Shown piece after piece: positions 25,879 through 32,943 of a stretch of DNA of 64,000 nt (its first letter is position 1; every line of letters starts with the position of its first letter). The notes under the pieces are model-generated. The model worked only from the letters and a program-made list of their open reading frames with translations, did not search any database and had not been told where the DNA came from. The position numbers were made by a program, and so were the translations under genes. Source of the DNA: Zhongshania sp. R06B22 (GTDB taxonomy: Bacteria > Pseudomonadota > Gammaproteobacteria > Pseudomonadales > Spongiibacteraceae); assembly GCF_040892595.1 (NCBI RefSeq), contig NZ_JBFRYB010000001.1, forward strand, positions 2,170,001-2,234,000. Direction: 5' to 3'.

Positions 25879-26205
25879 ATGCTGGTAGCAAGTTACTTAG
25901 TTGGTTTTGATAGTAAAGACACTGTGAGGCATCTCGCGGTAGACAATATCTTGCCTGAGCAACTGCAATGCCTTGAGATACACTTATGCTCGAGAGGGTA
26001 TGGTGCTGACGGGGTATCTGACATTGTCGATCTGATGCTGTTGTTTCCAGATGCCGCTGCGCCCTGCAATATTATATGTCTGCCATCTATTCCCAGCAAT
26101 GTTGTGAGCCATTTATTGGCCGGTAAATCTTTGCAGGTGATGGACTTTGCCAACGGTCGAAAGTTGTCCCTGTTATACCCCATTGATCAGCAGCGCTGCG
26201 CCTAA
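25879..26205 (+). CDS. Hypothetical protein (108 aa)
   Basis: Not recognised. Start taken at ATG 25879, which has GAGAG just upstream; ATG 25867 is in frame. The sequence has alternating hydrophobic strands (LVASYLVGF, CLEIHLC, VDLMLLFP, NIICLPSIP) and four to five cysteines. Reading frame and codon choice look like those of real genes in the window. One base separates its stop from the ATG of the next small ORF, suggesting a coupled pair. Confidence 0.45.
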   Translation: MLVASYLVGFDSKDTVRHLAVDNILPEQLQCLEIHLCSRGYGADGVSDIVDLMLLFPDAAAPCNIICLPSIPSNVVSHLLAGKSLQVMDFANGRKLSLLYPIDQQRCA

Positions 26206-26206
26206 T

Positions 26207-26437
26207 ATGGGTTATATGCAAAAGAGCCGGCCCTTAGAATCTAGGTATTACTCGGTGCATGGCCCCCAATCAACTATTCGACTTTGCCTTCAGGATCGTC
26301 GCTTGAGTTATGGCCCAAATTTTTTGGCGCAGATCCCCGATAGTATCGGTGATCGCTTGGGCAATGATTGCCGAGAAGTCTTTAGCGCTGATTTGTTGAA
26401 CTATTTCATTGAGCTGGGTGAAAACCTGTCTAACTAG
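26207..26437 (+). CDS. Hypothetical small protein (76 aa), uncertain
   Basis: The frame from ATG 26207 reads MGYMQKSRPLESRYYSV, then a polar stretch, then LSYGPNFLAQIPDSIGDRLG and DLLNYFIELGENLSN. The second half has protein-like composition and normal codon use. The ATG lies 1 bp after the preceding stop and has no ribosome site, so it would rely on re-initiation. An antisense ORF of 62 codons covers the same bases and cannot be fully excluded. The following 108 bp to the dUTPase gene hold nothing I can identify. Confidence 0.38.
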   Translation: MGYMQKSRPLESRYYSVHGPQSTIRLCLQDRRLSYGPNFLAQIPDSIGDRLGNDCREVFSADLLNYFIELGENLSN

Positions 26438-26545
26438 ATTCCCTGAACTAAAACGCATCTAATTTATTAAGCGCCAAATAGTGCTGCTTAATAGCTCACC
26501 CTTGTTTATCATGTGCACTCAGATTTTTGATGGGTGGGTAGAATA

Positions 26546-27175
26546 GTGTCTGATTCAACGCGTCGGCCAGCATTTATTACTATGCTGGATCTGCAGAACC
26601 GTATGAATAGCAAAGTCCATAGCGATTGGATGAATCAAGGCAATGCCTGGTATCGCGCGGTTTGGATTGAGTGTGGCGAGCTTATGGATCACTACGGCTA
26701 CAAGTGGTGGAAAAAGCAACAACCAGATTTGGCGCAGGTTCAGCTCGAAGTTGTCGATATATGGCACTTCGGCATGAGCGCCTTATTTAAAAAGGGCGTT
26801 AATATTGAGACGCTGGCGGATGACATACTCGTCTCTCTTGAGGGCCATATCGGGGCAGGGTTAGGCGTATTAGAAGCCACCGAGGCTTTGGCTGAATATT
26901 GTTTGCGGACTAAGGGGTTTTCGGTGCCCTTATTCTGGGACCTGATAACAGCGGCCGAACTCAGTTTTGACGACCTTTATAAACAGTACGTTGGTAAGAA
27001 TGTGTTGAATTTCTTCCGCCAAGACCATGGCTATAAAGACGGCAGTTATATAAAAATATGGCTGGGCCAGGAGGACAATGTTCACTTGGTTGATATTTTA
27101 GCCAGCGCGGACATCCAATCGCTCAACTTTGCCGATGATGTTTACCAAGGTCTAGCCGCAAGATATCCAGTGTAG
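26546..27175 (+). CDS. dUTPase-type all-alpha NTP pyrophosphatase
   Basis: About 209 residues. The all-alpha dUTPase/MazG-superfamily metal motif is visible: ECGE (E42, E45) and EVVD (E68, D71), separated by the GYKWWKK loop, as in the dimeric dUTP diphosphatases. GKNVLNFFRQDHGYKDGSY is the second conserved block. It would hydrolyse dUTP (or a related nucleotide) to the monophosphate, keeping uracil out of DNA. GTG 26546 or GTG 26534 is the start. The nuclease-like gene follows 11 bp downstream, so the two are probably co-transcribed. Confidence 0.85.
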   Translation: MSDSTRRPAFITMLDLQNRMNSKVHSDWMNQGNAWYRAVWIECGELMDHYGYKWWKKQQPDLAQVQLEVVDIWHFGMSALFKKGVNIETLADDILVSLEGHIGAGLGVLEATEALAEYCLRTKGFSVPLFWDLITAAELSFDDLYKQYVGKNVLNFFRQDHGYKDGSYIKIWLGQEDNVHLVDILASADIQSLNFADDVYQGLAARYPV

Positions 27176-27186
27176 GTGGAGGGATA

Positions 27187-28044
27187 ATGTCGTCAGACAA
27201 GCTTTCTACTTCAGCCTTAGCCAAGCAGGGCGAAATACCTGTTCAGCAGCTATTTTCGGTCCTTAAGGATTACGGCTGGATACGCAAAATCGATGACGGT
27301 TGGGTGCTAACTAGCAAGGGCGAGTTTGAGGGAGGAAGCTATTTAAGCAGTAAGCGCTATGGTCGTTATATTGTTTGGCCTCCAAACTTACTAGACCATC
27401 AACTATTTAAGGCGATGGAAAGTAATAAGCTATTGTCTGCAACGGCGCTAGGTCGCGTGGAAGGACTCAGCGGGCGGCAGCTTAATCGGCTATTTGTTGA
27501 GCTTGGCTGGCTGCAAGCCAGCCCCCGTGGCTGGGAACTGACGGCGGCGGGTAGTTCACTGGGTGGTCAGGTTTTTGAAAATCAGCAGAGCAGTTTGAGT
27601 TATGTCTTGTGGCCGGAAGATATCCGCGGGCGCGAGGCATATATTCGCTTACTGCAGCAGTGTCGGCTAGACGAGCAAGCTAGCGATGACTTATTTGAAG
27701 GCAAGACATCTGGCTGGGTCGCCTTGGACGGTGTGATATGTAAAAACCGTGAGCACTGGCATATTGCGCAATGGCTTTATCTAGCTGGGATTCGCTATCG
27801 TATTTATCGACCGCTTCCAGTTGATGAATTGCAAATCAGTGACTTTTATTTGCCGGGCAGCGCTGTCTGCCTTGAATACTGGGGAGCGAACGAGCATTCA
27901 GATGCTATTTCAGCGCGCATGCGCCGTGCCGAAATATACAAAGAGTTAGGTTTGGCGGTTTTGGATGTTCACCCTGAGGATATTGCCACACTCGACGATT
28001 ATCTGAGTCGCCACCTGCAGCAACTTGGGGTGGACTTTTATTAA
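27187..28044 (+). CDS. Putative PD-(D/E)XK nuclease with two winged-helix repeats
   Basis: 285 residues, no close family name recalled. Residues ~10-69 and ~87-146 are an internal duplication. Each repeat reads AL-x(15-17)-L-x(5)-GW-x(6-8)-GW-x-LT-x(2)-G, then a GG and ends Y(I/V)(V/L)WP, like a small winged helix of the KilA-C type. Residues 185-270 look like a PD-(D/E)XK nuclease: a leading helix with E189 (REHWHIAQWLYLAG), YRIYRPLP, D219 in SDFYLP, E230 in CLEYWG, then a basic helix RMRRAEIYKELGL and VLDVHPEDI. DNA binding and cleavage is inference from this layout. ATG 27187 has TGGAGGG upstream. Co-directional with the dUTPase-type gene. Confidence 0.75.
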   Translation: MSSDKLSTSALAKQGEIPVQQLFSVLKDYGWIRKIDDGWVLTSKGEFEGGSYLSSKRYGRYIVWPPNLLDHQLFKAMESNKLLSATALGRVEGLSGRQLNRLFVELGWLQASPRGWELTAAGSSLGGQVFENQQSSLSYVLWPEDIRGREAYIRLLQQCRLDEQASDDLFEGKTSGWVALDGVICKNREHWHIAQWLYLAGIRYRIYRPLPVDELQISDFYLPGSAVCLEYWGANEHSDAISARMRRAEIYKELGLAVLDVHPEDIATLDDYLSRHLQQLGVDFY

Positions 28045-28078
28045 TTTCACCAGTCAAAACAGCCTAGACTATCGCTAG

Positions 28079-28366
28079 TTAACGGCCGAACTCGATTTTT
28101 ATGGCCTCTGCTAAAGCTAGATCTTTAGCGGTAAGCCCTCCAGCATCATGAGTGGTTAAGGCAATAGACACCGTTTTATAAACATTACTCCATTCGGGGT
28201 GATGATCAATTTTTTCAGCTCGAATTGCCACCCGAGTCATAAAAGAGAAGGCGCTGATAAAGTCGTCAAACTCAAGCACGCAGCATAATTTTCCGTCTGT
28301 CAGCTCCCAATCCTGCAACTGCTCAAGTGCATTGCTAATTTCTACATCGGTTAGCTTCACTGTCAT
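28079..28366 (-). CDS. phhB: Pterin-4a-carbinolamine dehydratase
   Basis: 95 residues. Recycles the 4a-hydroxy-tetrahydropterin made by aromatic amino acid hydroxylases. The active-site motif [13 protein letters not shown] and the FMTRVA helix identify the family. No phenylalanine hydroxylase gene is nearby. Its ATG overlaps the trmA stop by 4 bp (ATGA), so it is translated from the trmA message; this is an unusual pairing. Confidence 0.95.
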   Translation of the reverse strand: MTVKLTDVEISNALEQLQDWELTDGKLCCVLEFDDFISAFSFMTRVAIRAEKIDHHPEWSNVYKTVSIALTTHDAGGLTAKDLALAEAIKIEFGR

Positions 28367-29463
28367 AACTTGACCCTTCTTTTTAAAAATACACCAGATT
28401 CCATATGGTGAGTGTAGGGGAATTGGTCGAAAAGAGCGAAGGCTTCAACGGCATGGGTTTGGCTTAATATTTGTAAGTCTCGGTGCAACGTTTCTGGGTT
28501 GCATGAGATATACAAAATATTCGCAAAGCCACTAATGAGATGGCGAGTATTGTCGTCCAACCCAGCGCGCGGCGGGTCTACCAATACGGTATTAATGTTA
28601 TAGCTGTCTAAATCTATGTGCCGTAAACGGTGGAAGACGCGTTCTTTATTAAGCGCCGAGCTAAGCTCCTCACTCGACATCCGCAATACTTCAATATTGG
28701 TCGCCTCATTGAGCGCGAAATTTTCATGGGCGGCTTTCACTGACGTTTTCGAAATTTCGGTTGCTAACACTTTTCGAAATTGCGTTGCCAGTGGGATTGT
28801 GAAATTGCCATTTCCGCAGTAAAGCTCAAGTAAATCAGCGTGGGCATTCTCCCCGGCGCGAGCTTTTGCCCAGCTAATCATTGTGGCGTTTAGTTTGCCG
28901 TTGGGCTGGGTAAACCCACCTTCATATTGATGATAGAGATAGGGTTTGTTGTCGATCTGCAGTTCTTCAAGGACATAGTCGCGATCAATAACTAATTTTT
29001 GCTTCTTGCTGCGACCAATGATTTGAATCTTCAAATTATTGGCAAGTTCTCGCGCTAGCAATTCCCATTCTTCATCTAGGCGACGGTGATATATCAGGCT
29101 TACCAGCATGTCGCCGCTTAGGGTGCTAAGAAACTCCACTTGAAAAAGCCGCTTGCTCAACGTGTCTTGGCTATTGAGCTTTTCCAGCAGTACTGGCATC
29201 AAGTCATATATAGCTTTGGAGGCGATGGCGAACTGATCTACTTTAACGGGTACTTTGGGCTCTGCAGGGTCAAACATGGCGTAGTAGGCAGAGCCTTTGT
29301 CGTGCCAGAGGCGAAACTCAGCGCGCAGCCGATAATGTACTGGTTCAGATGGAAACACCGTTGGCGTCGGCAGCGCCAAATCGCTAAATAGCTCAGCGAC
29401 CGCACAGGCCTTTTTTTCTAGAATGGCGGGGTAGTTAGTAATATCGACGGGATTTAAGCTCAT
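28363..29463 (-). CDS. trmA: tRNA (uracil-5-)-methyltransferase
   Basis: 366 residues. Makes m5U54 in the T loop of t[32 protein letters not shown], the SAM loop [26 protein letters not shown], and the nucleophilic cysteine in [13 protein letters not shown] are all present, followed by [18 protein letters not shown] with the general-base Glu. Lacks the TRAM domain and FeS cluster of RlmD, which supports TrmA. Upstream of phhB in the same transcript. Confidence 0.97.
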   Translation of the reverse strand: MSLNPVDITNYPAILEKKACAVAELFSDLALPTPTVFPSEPVHYRLRAEFRLWHDKGSAYYAMFDPAEPKVPVKVDQFAIASKAIYDLMPVLLEKLNSQDTLSKRLFQVEFLSTLSGDMLVSLIYHRRLDEEWELLARELANNLKIQIIGRSKKQKLVIDRDYVLEELQIDNKPYLYHQYEGGFTQPNGKLNATMISWAKARAGENAHADLLELYCGNGNFTIPLATQFRKVLATEISKTSVKAAHENFALNEATNIEVLRMSSEELSSALNKERVFHRLRHIDLDSYNINTVLVDPPRAGLDDNTRHLISGFANILYISCNPETLHRDLQILSQTHAVEAFALFDQFPYTHHMESGVFLKRRVKL

Positions 29464-29490
29464 AGTGGGTCCGGTAATTTTTGGCGCTTT

Positions 29491-30495
29491 TCAGCGTGAT
29501 GCGAGGCGCTTGCGATCTCGGTTCTGCCAGATACTTTCGGCGTGATCAAAGCACTGCTGTTGATCCTGCTCTGGTGAGCGCAGCTGCAGCGCGATGGCGA
29601 TGGTACCCAGAATAGCTAGCCGGCCATAATCGGCCATATTGTCGTTCTGCCAAGCGTCAATAAGGTCGTCGATATTGAGTGTCTCGTGTTTTTCTTGACG
29701 TCCGTCGAGCAGCTTTGGCCATTCGGTTTCCGATAGCACGCCATCGTGAACCATTTTTATTCTACAGACGGCTTCCGGCTTGCGCTCGGCCTCACCGGCT
29801 TCGCCCTTAAATACTGCTGCGTGTGGCTGACCCAGCAACGCGGCGGCCAGTTGGTGGTTCTCGCCATATGCGGGATGGAAAATGCTTTGCAGCGAATAGG
29901 GGGCGGCAAGCGGGTTTAGTAAGCGCGACAAAGTGTGCACTGGCGAGCGTAGGCCGAATTGATTGCGCAGGTCTATCATCCGCTGCAGTGGGGGCGAAAA
30001 CTTTGCCAAGGGTAGATAAGCAAAGTTAGATATTTCAAGTTTTTCACGCACTTGTTGCCAGTTGGTGGCAGGCAATTCGCCTATAGCTTCAAGGACGTGC
30101 TCACTGTAGATACGTTCGGCCGTGTGTCCGGCCGCACCGTGCATAAAAATACGTAAACCACTGTCTGCTAAGGCAAGTGCCGCAAGTAAGTACCACGGCA
30201 ATTGGCGTCGTTTACCTGCGTAGCTAGCCCAGTCGAGGTCTACCGGGATGGCCGGCGCCGCGAGCGTATCTCTTACCGCATTTACAAATCCGGCAAGTTC
30301 TTCATGGCTCTCCTCTTTAACGCGAAGTAGCATGAGAAATGCCCCGAGTTGCACATCTTCAACTTCACCGCGCAGTATCATCCCCATAGCATCACGGGCT
30401 TCGACTTGCGTCAGCGAGCGTGAGCCGGTTTTGCCTTTGCCTAGAATGCGGACGTATTGCGCGAAGGGATGTTCTTGCGTCATGGTCTTGCTCAT
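29491..30495 (-). CDS. ybiB: YbiB / TrpD2-like glycosyltransferase-family protein
   Basis: 334 residues of the anthranilate-phosphoribosyltransferase fold. The N-terminal helical domain has LTQVEARDAMGMILRGEVEDVQLGAFLMLLRVK, and the C-terminal domain contains HGAAGHTAERIYSE and VFKGEAGEAERKPE in place of the PRPP- and anthranilate-binding motifs. In E. coli YbiB lacks TrpD activity and binds nucleic acid. Likely the same here; it is not linked to trp genes. Last gene of the yccA-tusDCBE run on the minus strand. Confidence 0.9.
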   Translation of the reverse strand: MSKTMTQEHPFAQYVRILGKGKTGSRSLTQVEARDAMGMILRGEVEDVQLGAFLMLLRVKEESHEELAGFVNAVRDTLAAPAIPVDLDWASYAGKRRQLPWYLLAALALADSGLRIFMHGAAGHTAERIYSEHVLEAIGELPATNWQQVREKLEISNFAYLPLAKFSPPLQRMIDLRNQFGLRSPVHTLSRLLNPLAAPYSLQSIFHPAYGENHQLAAALLGQPHAAVFKGEAGEAERKPEAVCRIKMVHDGVLSETEWPKLLDGRQEKHETLNIDDLIDAWQNDNMADYGRLAILGTIAIALQLRSPEQDQQQCFDHAESIWQNRDRKRLASR

Positions 30496-30501
30496 AGAGG
30501 T

Positions 30502-30837
30502 TTAAAGGCAGTTGTCAGGTCTGGGAAGACCTGCAATCTTACTGAGTTGTTTTGCTGGGCTACCCGGAAAATACCGCAAGAAGTAGAGACTATTTCCCTT
30601 GTCGGCACCCAGCTCAAGTTTGGCGTATTTTATCAGCGGCCGCATCGCCGGGGATAGGCCAAATTGCTGATAATACCGCTGTACGAGCGCGATGAGTTCC
30701 CAGTGTTGCTCGCTTAGGGTGATGTCGCACGTTGTTGCTAGTGCATTGGCGACCTCAGGCGACCAATCACCGAGGTTCCTCAGAAAGCCATCCTTGTCAG
30801 TGGCAATCTCTTGACCGAGTACAGTGAGGTTCGCCAT
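30502..30837 (-). CDS. tusE: Sulfurtransferase TusE (DsrC family)
   Basis: 111 residues. Accepts persulfide from TusD and hands it to MnmA for s2U34 in tRNA. Landmarks: GFLRNLGDWSPEVANALA, LSEQHWELI, QFGLSPAMRPLIKY, YFLRYFPGSPAKQLSKIAGLPRPDNCL with the conserved penultimate cysteine. Short intergenic distance to tusB and ybiB. Confidence 0.96.
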   Translation of the reverse strand: MANLTVLGQEIATDKDGFLRNLGDWSPEVANALATTCDITLSEQHWELIALVQRYYQQFGLSPAMRPLIKYAKLELGADKGNSLYFLRYFPGSPAKQLSKIAGLPRPDNCL

Positions 30838-30838
30838 G

Positions 30839-31105
30839 TTACCAACTTAAACACTGTGGGTGCGCTGCACATAAATCGACGAATTGTATGTAGTCCAAGG
30901 CTTTGATGTTGCTGGGCGTCTTTAGACCTCTGCGTTGAATATCGTCTAACAACACATAAACCGCAGTGCCGGTGTCGATATCACTAAATATTGACGGTGA
31001 TAAAACCACAGCGTCTTCAATTAATATCAACGAGTCTGAGTTTTCAACGACGGCTTTACATCTGCTTAGGCTGTCTGGGGTATTTAGGATGTGTAGGCGC
31101 ATCAA
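30839..31105 (-). CDS. tusB: Sulfur relay protein TusB
   Basis: 88 residues, DsrH-like subunit of the TusBCD complex. LHILNTPDS at the start, ILIEDAVVLS, VYVLLDDIQRRG and the C-terminal VDLCAAHPQCLSW are typical. Its start overlaps the tusC stop by 4 bp. Confidence 0.93.
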   Translation of the reverse strand: MMRLHILNTPDSLSRCKAVVENSDSLILIEDAVVLSPSIFSDIDTGTAVYVLLDDIQRRGLKTPSNIKALDYIQFVDLCAAHPQCLSW

Positions 31106-31455
31106 AAACTCTGTATACGGTCAGCGGTGGCCATTAATTCTTCCAGCGCGGCAGGCGAAATGGCGGCTGCGTGTGGGACTAGCTCAGCTTCGTTTATATG
31201 CCGGGTTTGCCGGTCATACTCTAAGTAATAAATACGCTCGATATCGTATAGAGGCAGGGCGTTAATTACCCCGGTATGCGGTTTTGCCTCCACACACGGC
31301 GCATCGTTGGCCACCATGAGTTGGTATATCGCATCTTGCAAAAATACGATGCTAACCTTTTGATCAAAGGCTGCCGTTGCCAAGGCCATATCGAGCGCTT
31401 CGCGTGCAAAGCTGTGCCCGTAAGCTTGGCGAGTGAATAAATAGAGAAAGTGCAT
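31102..31455 (-). CDS. tusC: Sulfur relay protein TusC
   Basis: 117 residues, DsrF-like subunit of TusBCD. FLYLFTRQAYGHSFAREALDMALATAAFDQKVSIVFLQDAIYQLM matches the DsrE/F fold; no catalytic cysteine, as expected for TusC. Starts immediately after the tusD stop. Confidence 0.94.
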   Translation of the reverse strand: MHFLYLFTRQAYGHSFAREALDMALATAAFDQKVSIVFLQDAIYQLMVANDAPCVEAKPHTGVINALPLYDIERIYYLEYDRQTRHINEAELVPHAAAISPAALEELMATADRIQSF

Positions 31456-31854
31456 CTAATTTCCAAACCGTATTACGCGATCGGCTTGTATACAGGCATC
31501 GACCCACTGGCCAAGTCCACCGATGTTAAATCCGTTGGCCATATTGTGGCCGCCAATGTCGTAGCGTTCAGCCTCTTTTTGATCGATGACGCCGCGGCGG
31601 AGAGCGCTAGATACACAAACGACTAAATCGAGTTCATGTTCCCGCTGAAAGGCTTGCCATTGGCTGGGAATAGATTTTTCGTCTTGCGGTGGGGTAATAA
31701 AACTATTTGCGCAATGTACGCCATCATTGAAAAAGAAGACACGATAGATACGATGTTCGCGTTCAATAATGGCTTTGCAAAATTGCAGGGCAGTTTTACT
31801 CGACTGATCAGAGTAGGGCTGACCCGTTATTAAAACAGCAAAACAGAGGCTCAC
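31456..31854 (-). CDS. tusD: Sulfurtransferase TusD
   Basis: 132 residues, DsrE-like catalytic subunit that receives sulfur from TusA. LCFAVLITGQPYSDQSSKTALQF at the start, RVFFFNDGVHCANSF, and the active cysteine in LVVCVSSALRRGVID. The start is GTG 31854; there is no other good candidate because the family motif FAVLITG begins four codons later. The GAGG ribosome site and the GTG both lie inside an 11-bp hairpin (31841-31868). 45 bp after yccA. Confidence 0.95.
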   Translation of the reverse strand: MSLCFAVLITGQPYSDQSSKTALQFCKAIIEREHRIYRVFFFNDGVHCANSFITPPQDEKSIPSQWQAFQREHELDLVVCVSSALRRGVIDQKEAERYDIGGHNMANGFNIGGLGQWVDACIQADRVIRFGN

Positions 31855-31868
31855 AGGAGCCTCTGTTT
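31841..31868 (-). promoter_or_regulatory. Hairpin enclosing the tusD ribosome site and start codon
   Basis: Perfect 11-bp arms AAACAGAGGCT/AGCCTCTGTTT with a 6-nt loop CCTGTG on the minus strand. The GAGG Shine-Dalgarno is in the 5' arm and the GTG start codon is in the loop. The 3' arm runs into GTTTTGCTGTTTTA, so it could also act as a weak terminator for yccA. Confidence 0.7.
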
Positions 31869-31899
31869 AATAGATTGCGGACCGTTTTTAAGCTGGTGA

Positions 31900-32571
31900 C
31901 TAGTCATCACCACCAAAAATGCCCAATAAATGCAGTAGGTGGACAAACAAATTATATATATCTAGATATAGGGCCACAGTAGCGCGAATGTAATTTGTTT
32001 CGCCGCCATGAATAATACGGCTAGTATCAAATAAGATCAGCCCAGACATGATGAATACTGCTGCCGCTGATATCGCTAGTGACGCTGCTGGTACCTGAAA
32101 GAATAAATTGGCAATACTTGCGACAACCATGACCAGTAGGCCAATCATCAAAAAGCCACCCAGAAATGAGAAGTCTTTACGGGTTGTGAGCACGTAAGCC
32201 GATAAGCCAAAGAATACCAAGGCAGTGCCACCCAGTGCCTGCATCACTAATTCGCCACCATTTGGCAAAGCGAGATACATCTTTAGCATGGGCCCTAAAG
32301 CCGCGCCTAAAAGCCCTGTAAAGACGAATATAGCGACAATGCCTTTACTCGAGTCTGCGGTTTTATTCACCACAAACAGCATTACAAAGCCTAGGATCAT
32401 AAGGACAAGACCGGTACCGTGGCCGATATTCATTGCCATAGCTAGCCCGGCACACATTGCGCTAGTGACCAGAGTCATGCCCAGAAGCATATAAGTGTTG
32501 CGAAGGACCTTGCTAGTTTCCAAGGCGGCCAACGGCTGTGCGTGTGCCTGAAAGACCGATTTATCTTGCAT
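31900..32571 (-). CDS. yccA: BAX inhibitor-1 / YccA family membrane protein
   Basis: 223 residues with seven predicted transmembrane segments, an acidic C-terminus (GIFGGDD) and the family pattern ALYLDIYNLFVHLLHLLG. E. coli YccA is an inner-membrane substrate and modulator of the FtsH protease. As in other Gammaproteobacteria it lies just upstream of the tus sulfur-relay genes. Confidence 0.94.
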   Translation of the reverse strand: MQDKSVFQAHAQPLAALETSKVLRNTYMLLGMTLVTSAMCAGLAMAMNIGHGTGLVLMILGFVMLFVVNKTADSSKGIVAIFVFTGLLGAALGPMLKMYLALPNGGELVMQALGGTALVFFGLSAYVLTTRKDFSFLGGFLMIGLLVMVVASIANLFFQVPAASLAISAAAVFIMSGLILFDTSRIIHGGETNYIRATVALYLDIYNLFVHLLHLLGIFGGDD

Positions 32572-32695
32572 GTCTTACTCCATTTATTGCGAAACAAAGA
32601 TGGTGTGAATAAAGGTGACGTAATTTGTACTTATCATACTGGGTGTGGAGTGACTTGCAAAGGAAGATCGGACGGTGTCGAAGGGGGATAAAAAG

Positions 32696-32785
32696 TGGCG
32701 GAGGGGCAGGGATTCGAACCCTGGGTCGGGATAAACCGACGCCGGTTTTCAAGACCGGTGCAATCGACCACTCTGCCACCCCTCC
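32696..32785 (-). tRNA. tRNA-Ser (anticodon TGA)
   Basis: 90 nt including encoded CCA, with the long variable arm of class II tRNAs (CGTCGGTTTATCCCGACC region). Acceptor GGAGGGG/CCCCTCC, anticodon loop CTTGAAA. No hairpin terminator is evident downstream. Confidence 0.97.
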
Positions 32786-32797
32786 GCGGAATCGAGG

Positions 32798-32825
32798 ATT
32801 ATACATAGCTTGAGTTGTGAAACAA
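32798..32825 (-). promoter_or_regulatory. Sigma-70 promoter of tRNA-Ser
   Basis: On the minus strand TTGTTT at 32825-32820, 16-bp spacer, perfect TATAAT at 32803-32798. Start expected near 32791, only ~6 nt before the mature tRNA. Confidence 0.68.
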
Positions 32826-32884
32826 GCGGTAATATAAAAAAGACTTATAAATCAGGTTGATGTGGGCGTAATTGAATAATTTTT

Positions 32885-32925
32885 AAGCAATTAAAGCCCA
32901 GCTTTTAGCTGGGCTTTAATTGCTT
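32885..32925 (-). terminator. Long palindromic terminator of rne
   Basis: Perfect 19-bp arms, AAGCAATTAAAGCCCAGCT and its complement, around a 3-nt loop, 18 bp after the rne stop. The GC core AGCCCAGC/GCTGGGCT is followed by TTTAATT on the transcribed side. Confidence 0.85.
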
Positions 32926-32943
32926 GTGAACAAACGTCTGCAT

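Noticed and set aside
26270..26458. 62-codon minus-strand ORF with protein-like sequence
   Set aside because: No ribosome site before its ATG, and it lies opposite a small plus-strand ORF with better codon use.
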